A stretch of 64,000 bases of DNA from the NCBI GenBank assembly GCA_902651635.1, contig CACRSC010000075.1, positions 221,440-285,439 on the forward strand. Direction: 5' to 3'. Shown in pieces: positions 58,194-64,000 of this stretch. The stretch is from Mastigamoeba balamuthi. Lineage: Eukaryota; Evosea; Mastigamoebida; Mastigamoebidae. Made by a program: the position numbers and the translations under genes. A model generated the notes under the pieces. That model saw only the letters and a list, made by a program, of their open reading frames with translations, did no database searches and was not told the DNA's origin. The stretch's first letter is position 1, and the number at the start of each line of letters is the position of its first letter.

Positions 58194-58592
58194 GCTGACG
58201 AGTTGTTCTGGTGCCGCGGCTGGGGGTGTTTGGCTTCGCGTGTGTTGCGCGGAATCCTAATAGAAGAATCCCGTATTGAATCCCAGGATATTTCTTGGGG
58301 TGATACAGACAGTTGTGTGGAGTAAAGCCGGAATCCGGCAATCCGTGGGCTCTGCCCGCTGATTGCGTGTTGTCAGTTCCGAGCCTCCACCGTTTGCTGT
58401 CACAGTTGTCGACGGACCTCGGACTGTCTGGCCACGGCCACGGAAGCAATGCACCACGACGGGCGACCATAACGGGGTATATCTTGTTTTCTGGATCCCA
58501 CAGTTGGGCAATACGTTGATATCGCGATCTGAGCCGCTTCCCCTCTTGGCACCCGGAGATCTCGCACACAGGGGGCGAGAGGACACCTGCGC
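58194..58592. promoter_or_regulatory. divergent promoter region XRCC1-like / Rab
   Basis: 399 bp between the two start codons, which point away from each other. Contains GGATATTT at about 58287, about 95 bp upstream of the XRCC1-like ATG. It must hold both promoters, but no TATA or other known box is clear. Confidence 0.4.
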
Positions 58593-59684
58593 ATGGCTGA
58601 AGCGGTCAAGACCGTGTCCGAGTCCTCGTTCGCGCCAGCGACCATCGAGTGGTGCCGGGCGCACCCCAAGTGCGCGTGTCCCCCTCTGCAGCGCTGGGGG
58701 CCCGTCCCGCTCGTCCTCATCTCACGCGCGTCTGCTGCCCTGCCCTCCGCTTCCTCGTGGGCCGCCAGCGAGTACTTCGCGTCCAAGGTGGTCCTCGTGG
58801 GCGAGCACGGCTGCGGCAAGACGAGCCTCGTGGCCCGCTACTGCCACAACGTGTTCACCCCCAACTACAAGGCAACCGCCTCCCTCCCTCCCCTTGGCCC
58901 CGCGGGCCCATCCCCCCTCTCTGCCTCACGCAGCTCGCACCTCCGTCCGCTGCAGGCGACCATCGGCGTGGACTTCACCGCGCAGAAGTTCCGCATCCTC
59001 GACTGCGACTACGCCCTCAACATCTGGGACACTGTCCGGCACTCCATTTCCCCTGCCCTCCTCCTCGCCTCATCTGCAGCGGCCCAGGCGGGTGAGGAGA
59101 AGTTCACGTGCATCACCAAGTCCTTCTACCGCGGCGCCTCGGTGGCCATCGTGGCCTACGACGTCAACAGGTCCGCCCAGGGGGAAAATTCCCCTGCGTG
59201 ACGTCACGCACCTGGAGCTCTGACGTCTCCCTTCGTGCCCCTTGGCGCGCGAAGCGACACGTCGCTGGCCACGGCGCCGCGGTGGGCCGAGGGCGTGCGG
59301 GACGGCGTGGGCAGCGCGTGCCGGCTGGTGCTGGCGGGGCTCAAGGCGGACCTCTACCACGCCGTCACGCGGGCCGACGCCGACCGCGCCGCGCGGGAGC
59401 TGTGCGCCGCGCAGCACAGCGAGTGCTCGTCCAAGGACAACCAGGGCGTCGCGGAGCTCTTCGAGGCCGTCGCCTGCGCCGCCTTCGAGGACGCCGTCGC
59501 CGCCCGCGTCGCGGCGGAGGGCGGGGGCGCGGCGCGCGGGGGCGCGGGGGCGTCCGGGGGCGCCGCAGGGGCGTCGGGGGCCGGGGCTGCGGGGGCGTCT
59601 GCGGGGGCCGCGGGGACCGTCTCGCTGGCGGCCAGGCAGCAGGGCGACCAGCGCCAGCGGGGCAGGAAGCCGGCGTGCTGCTGA
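58593..59684 (+). CDS. Rab-family small GTPase, Rab34/36-like
   Basis: Five exons (58593-58669, 58769-58871, 58956-59033, 59088-59170, 59255-59684) sum to 257 codons. N-terminal extension of about 30 residues, then the Rab G domain: P-loop GEHGCGKTS, effector ATIGVDF, switch II WDTAGEE (Glu in place of the usual catalytic Gln), and ECSSKD as the G5 motif. The G4 motif reads LKAD instead of N/TKxD, which may weaken guanine specificity. A long Gly/Ala-rich linker precedes a C-terminal Cys-Cys for double geranylgeranylation. The N-terminal extension and NYKATIGVDF recall Rab34/Rab36, which act at Golgi/lysosome membranes; this assignment is moderate. The intron after 58871 has GC-AG ends. Confidence 0.88.
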
Positions 59685-59994
59685 CGACTGCGTGCTGCCA
59701 GGCCAGCTGCGAGGGCCGGGGGAGTGAAGGGAGGCTGGAGGTTGGGCCCTCCCGCCTGCGGGGGTCCGAGAGGGACGGAGGGGCACATGTAATTCTTGGC
59801 GCACACGTCACCGCGTGCGTCGGCCGGTGCGTCACAAGAACCAAGAAGTGACGTAACACCAAAAAACAGCTAGGCTCATCACACTTGTTTCTCCTCTGTT
59901 GGGGCTATGACAACAATTGTGCTGTGACCCACAGCATTGCGTGCGCGGTGTGCGCCCTCGCACTCCCTCGCGAGGGAGAGGGGGCGGCGGCAGC
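59685..59994. other. convergent intergenic region
   Basis: 310 bp between the Rab stop and the stop of the small secreted protein gene on the other strand; nothing recognised. Confidence 0.5.
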
Positions 59995-60573
59995 TCAGTT
60001 GGTGAGCTTGAGGCCCTCGGGGTTGCTGGAGACCGTCACGAGGTGGTTCTTCGTCGGGCCGTGCACGTTGAAGGGCTCCCGCTGCACGGCGCTCAGCTTG
60101 CCGTCGGCCGTCTCCACCAGCACGCCCGTCACGCGGTAGTGCGCCGTGTACGTATCTATCGCGAAATTCATCAGATATTTTGTGTGCTAGTGGCGATCGC
60201 GAAAATGGTGGGCCTACCGTAGGCGGCCGTGCGCGCGCTGAACACCGACGAGGCCCCCGGGCCCACGATGTGCTTCTCCGACTCCACCTTGTTCTCGGGG
60301 CTGGTGTACTCCACCGTCACCGCCACGTTCTGCGCCGGTGGGCCCCCGCGTCAGATTCCCGAGATTCAATTCGAATTCAATTGCGAATCGGGTCGGACGG
60401 AAAAACAGCAATGGGCGATATCGGACCTCGGTGTGGGTGTTCTTGACGACGAGCGAGTAGACGTGCTTGGGCGCTGCGACGCCGACCATCGTGCTGCCCA
60501 TCCGGAACGTGCCGAAGGCGGCCGCCGTGCAGACCGAGAGGGACACGACGGCGAGGACTGCTAGCTTGTGCAT
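59995..60573 (-). CDS. small secreted protein, unrecognised
   Basis: Three exons, 60573-60427, 60329-60218 and 60155-59995, give 139 residues in frame. A clear signal peptide (hydrophobic Leu/Ala/Val core, cleavage likely near Ala17-Ala19) is followed by alternating beta strands without Cys: VYSLVVKN, NVAVTVEYTSPEN, then HYRVTGVLVET. The mature protein is about 120 residues and looks like a single beta-sandwich. It resembles the beta domain of translocon-associated or other secretory-pathway proteins only in general; I cannot name the family. The first intron carries a tight cluster of TTCAATT/GAATTCAATT palindromes near 60366. GATATC lies about 125 bp upstream of the ATG. Confidence 0.75.
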
Positions 60574-60793
60574 GGCGGGGGGCTGGGCGTCTCTTTGCGA
60601 GCGGGTTTCAATGCGAAAACGGACCAGGAGGCGGGCCTGCTTTGGCGCAAGAATAGCACAACGCAGAAGCTTAAAAAAGACTACAAAAAGATACGGATAT
60701 CTTCGGAGCCATGGAAGGGGCGAAGAACGGACCAAAATTCCGTAATTCTGTTCTATTTACAGCGATCCGAGAAAACGGCGGGAAAGGGGGTCG

Positions 60794-62067
60794 TCACGGC
60801 TCGGGCGCGTGCGTGTCGAGCTGGTGGAGGCGCCTCCAGAGGGCCTTCTGCGCGAGGACCTCGCTGGCCGCGACGCGCTCCTTCCGCTGCTCCGTGTCCT
60901 GCGAGCGCCAGTCCCTCGAGGTCGCCTCCAGGACCAGCCTGCCCCCCAGACTCCAGTTTCAGTCCTGAGAAATCCCCCGGAATGGAATTGTATGGCTTCC
61001 CAAAGAAATACCTGCGTCCCCTGCGGTAGGACATCTCCTCGGCAGCAGCGATCCCGGAGGCGGTCGTGCTCTCTTGGGCGGCCCTGAGCTCGCGGGCGCT
61101 GTACACGTACTCGAGGATCCCGGCCTTCCTCTCGAACGCGCGCTCGAAACCTGCGCGCAGGACGTCGCCCGAGGAGACTGCCCCGTGCACCGCAGCCTCG
61201 AGGGCCCCCACGCGCTGCAGCAGCCCCGCGATGAGCTGCCCCTGGCGGCGGACGGTCCCCTGGAGCTCCTCGACCTCGCCGCGGAGCTCCGCGAAGTCGG
61301 CTTCGGCCCTTGCGAGCCCGAATTCCGCGCGGATTCTCTCGTCCTCGATCTCGCGTCCGCAGACTCCGCGGGCCTCGCGGATCTCGTAGACGAGGGCCCT
61401 GTGGTCCTGCTCGTACCGCAGCTGGAGCTCCGCGGCCGCCCGCTGGGTCTCGGCGACGCCCCTGCGGACCTCGGCGAGCGCGGGCCAGAACCCCGCGGAC
61501 GTGTCGGCCAGCGACCCGCGGCGGAAGAGGTTCTCGTCGTCCGCGAGCTCCGCGCGGGGCTGCGAGGGCGGCGGGGCCGCGTCGAGGTCGAGCGCGAAGG
61601 TCTCCGCGGGCTGCTCGGCCTCGGCGAGGAACAGCGGGTCCGCCGGCGGGTCCGACGGGGTGATCCCGAGGGTCTCCGCGGACTCGAGCTCCTCGTCCGC
61701 GACCAGCGCGCTGTGCGTCATCGACGTCCGCGGGAGCGGGGTGACCTGCGCGGGCTGTTCGCGGACCTCCGCGGAGGTCTGCCACTGCGACGGCGTCTGG
61801 GCCGCGGGCTCCGCCTTGGGGCTCGGGCCGCCGGCCGGGGCGAGCGTCGCGAAGGGCTGGGGCGGGGTCCAGGGGACCTGGAGACCCTCGGCGTAGTCGG
61901 TCGCCTGCGTCTGCGTTCTCGGTTGTGCTCCTGCGGGAATACGCGCCGAACGACAACAAAAGTGAGAAATTTACTTGATAACAAAGCGACCTTTCATTTC
62001 CAGAGGGTCGCAGGTCTCGACGCTCGCCGAAGCAACGTACCTCCCGATTCGCAGCACTGGCGCCCAT
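60794..62067 (-). CDS. coiled-coil protein, unrecognised
   Basis: Three exons, 62067-62041 (9 codons), 61910-61012 and 60938-60794, sum to 357 codons in frame. The N-terminal third is Pro/Gln/Thr-rich, then acidic; residues about 150-260 are a continuous coiled coil with Glu/Arg/Ala heptads (YEQDHRALVYEIREARG, FAELRGEVEELQGTVRRQGQ); the C-terminus is a short amphipathic helix ending LHQLDTHAPEP. No membrane segment or signal peptide. No family recognised; size and shape fit a cytoskeletal, vesicle-tether or flagellar adaptor. GATATC lies at 62126-62131, about 60 bp upstream of the ATG. The small first exon was chosen because its phase joins the only in-frame acceptor. Confidence 0.7.
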
Positions 62068-62346
62068 TAGCGATCGAGGCGGCAAGCCGGCCGTGAGGGC
62101 AGAGACAACGGATCGAGGACCAAGAGATATCGGAGACAGGCGGCCGAAATCTCACGGAATCTAGATTTGTATGGACAAAAGTTGCATCTTGACCGTTGTG
62201 CACTGCAGACGTCAGTGCACCTGACGTCAGAGCAGCTGCACGACTTCAGGGTGTTGGCAGCCGAAAATAAAGCACAATCACAAATTCGTTTACCCCCACC
62301 CCCTGAGCCCGTCAACGCCTTCCGTTTGTTTTTTCCAACGGCACCC

Positions 62347-63971
62347 ATGCAGCTGCACACCTTCACCCCCATACTCGCCCTGCTCTCTGCCGCCCTCGTC
62401 GCAGCGGACCAGTGCGGCATCGGCAACCCGTGCCCGGCCTCTGCCCCGTGCTGGTGCTGCTGGGCCCCCCCCTGCCCTCAGCCATACTTGCTCTTGCATC
62501 TCATCTCACAACGGTTTTCGTGCGCGTTTCTCAACGCTTGCTCTGTCGCCTGCGGGGTCACAGCTCGCAGTACGGGTGGTGCGGCACCACGGCGGACTAC
62601 TGCACCAACTGCAAGTGCGGGTGCCCCGGGGCTCCCGCCTGCGAGTCGACACCGTGCGCCAGCCACGCCCCAACGCCCCCTCCCCCGCGTGGCAGTTGAT
62701 CAACTGCCGGACATCTCCCCATCCGGGAGCAGTTTTGGCCCTGCCGCCTCTGCCCCGCCATTCCCGCCAGCCTCCTCACCGCGCTGCCCGCCTCACGCAG
62801 GACCGACAAGATGTGCTACATCGGCAAGCCCTGCCCCGGCTCCACTCCGTGCTGGTGCGGGCGGCAACTGCTGCACACAATCCAATCTCCCCCTTCGGTG
62901 AACACACCTCATTCGGTCTCACGGGTTTTCGCGTGCTCTTCCGGGGGGGCGGTCGGCACACGCGCAGCTCCAAGTACAACTACTGCGGCTCGACCGACGA
63001 CTACTGCGGGGCCGACAACCTCTGCGGCGGCCCCGGGAAGCCCTCGTGCAGGTTCGCACTCCGGTTTTCCCCATTACATTATCCGATTTTCAACACGCTT
63101 CTGCGTTTCCACCCCACTTGAAAAATATCAAAAAAGCGCTTTCCGCCACCGCTTCTGACCGATTCTGCCACCAGCGGCGACGGGCCGAACCCGCCGACGC
63201 CGGGGTGCGGGCTGGACCTGAGGCGCAAGGACAACATGGTGCTCTACTGGGGCCAGAACGGCAACGAGGGCCGCCTGAGGGACTTCTGCTCCGACAGCAC
63301 CTACGACATCATCATCCTCAGCTTCATGAGCGGCTTCCCCAGCCCCATGACCCTCAACTTCGCGGGCCACTGCTGGAGCACGTACCCCAGCGGCCTCCTC
63401 CACTGCTCTGGTACGGCTCTGCCTTGTTCACAACTGTAATTCGTCAAATTCAATTGATTGTTGTCGGTTTTCCAGAGATCGCCTCGGACATCAAGTACTG
63501 CCGCAGCCAGGGCAAGGCGGTGCTGCTGTCGATGGGCGGTGCCAACGGCGCGTACTCGTTCTCGAGCCAGTGGCAGGCGGAGCAGTTCGCCGGGACCGTG
63601 TGGAACACGTTCCTCGGGGGCTCGGCGTCGGAGCGCCCGTTCGACGACGCTGTGCTCGACGGCGTCGACCTCGACCTCGAGGCCGGCGGCTACCTCTACT
63701 ACTCGCACTTTGTCAACAAGCTCCGCCAGCTCGCGGGCTCCAGTCGGGTCATCGTGGGCGCGGCCCCTCAGTGCCCGTGCGACTTCGTTTTTGTTCTTCT
63801 TCCTGTGTACTGACCAAACAGCCCAGGTTCGCGGACAACATCATGGGCCCTGACGGGATCTCGTGGAATGGCAACAACCACGTGGGGACCGTGCTCAGCA
63901 ACAGCCACATCGACTTCGTGAGCGTTCAGTTTTACAACGTGAGCTGGCCGCCCCCCAACCCCTTCTATGCC
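62347..63971 (+). CDS. secreted GH18 chitinase with two hevein-type chitin-binding domains (3' end beyond window)
   Basis: Exons 62347-62453, 62564-62653, 62801-62854, 62968-63051, 63175-63410, 63476-63776 and 63827 to about 63971, then off the edge. After a signal peptide come two chitin-binding type 1 domains (PCCSQYGWCGTT...DYC and PCCSKYNYCGST...DYC), a short Pro-rich linker and a class III chitinase-type GH18 domain. It begins NMVLYWGQNGNEG, with the SMGG beta-strand and the catalytic DGVDLDLE motif (acid/base Glu intact). Expected to cleave chitin in the secretory pathway or outside the cell, for example in cyst-wall remodelling or feeding. Both hevein domains are split by an intron at the same codon position. 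The final barrel strands lie outside the window. Confidence 0.92.
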
Positions 63972-64000
63972 GTACTGCGCTGATCACTGGGACCTGTGAT

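Overview
The window is nuclear DNA of a GC-rich unicellular eukaryote. Genes are split by many short spliceosomal introns (about 50 to 270 bp). Products include a hemerythrin, receptor kinases with Cys-rich ectodomains, bacterial-type extracellular binding modules fused to a kinase-like domain, a CUB-domain cyclic-nucleotide phosphodiesterase and a hevein/GH18 chitinase. This mix fits a free-living amoeboid protist, plausibly an amoebozoan such as a Mastigamoeba-like archamoeba, but nothing here proves the lineage. The assembly is patched: there is a 269-base N run (18571-18839) and two lone N bases (12956, 32286) at which unrelated or out-of-frame coding sequence meets.

Layout. 1-3.9 kb: a BSD-domain gene (minus, cut by the left edge), a hemerythrin (minus) and a small coiled-coil gene. 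3.9-10.87 kb: a low-GC island holding one broken Ty3/gypsy-type LTR element (5386-10585) with 160-bp LTRs. 10.87-14 kb: a PTEN-like pseudophosphatase/C2 gene, a lone N, then a SAM/U-box ubiquitin ligase. 14.7-17.5 kb: small unrecognised genes. 18.5-21.4 kb: a C2-domain CAMK-type kinase. 21.7-23.9 kb: a PepD-type M20 dipeptidase. 24.3-25.7 kb: a multi-pass membrane protein. 25.9-32.3 kb: two tandem receptors with kinase-like domains that lack catalytic residues, the second cut at the N. 32.3-33.4 kb: a thiamine-diphosphate enzyme lacking its N-terminus. 34.7-38.0 kb: a membrane-anchored CUB/EGF phosphodiesterase. 38.2-42.1 kb: a Cys-rich, probably GPI-anchored surface protein. 43.4-52.9 kb: two tandem LRR/Cys-rich/TKL receptor kinases. 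53.3-58.2 kb: three minus-strand genes (BRCT protein, tRNA dimethylallyltransferase, XRCC1-like). 58.6-64 kb: a Rab GTPase, a small secreted protein, a coiled-coil protein and a secreted chitinase running off the right edge.

Themes. Much of 25.9-52.9 kb is cell-surface sensing and signalling: two binding-protein receptors of receptor-guanylyl-cyclase-like shape, a phosphodiesterase with its own ectodomain, a Cys-rich surface protein and two active receptor kinases. A functional link between them is inference from proximity only. Two genome-wide features stand out: 5' splice sites mostly read GTNCG rather than GTRAGT, and at least five introns use GC-AG ends. Exon boundaries were placed by hand from reading frame and family alignment. 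Where exon lengths could be summed (hemerythrin, dipeptidase, phosphodiesterase, Rab, tRNA-modifying enzyme, coiled-coil and secreted proteins) they give intact reading frames.
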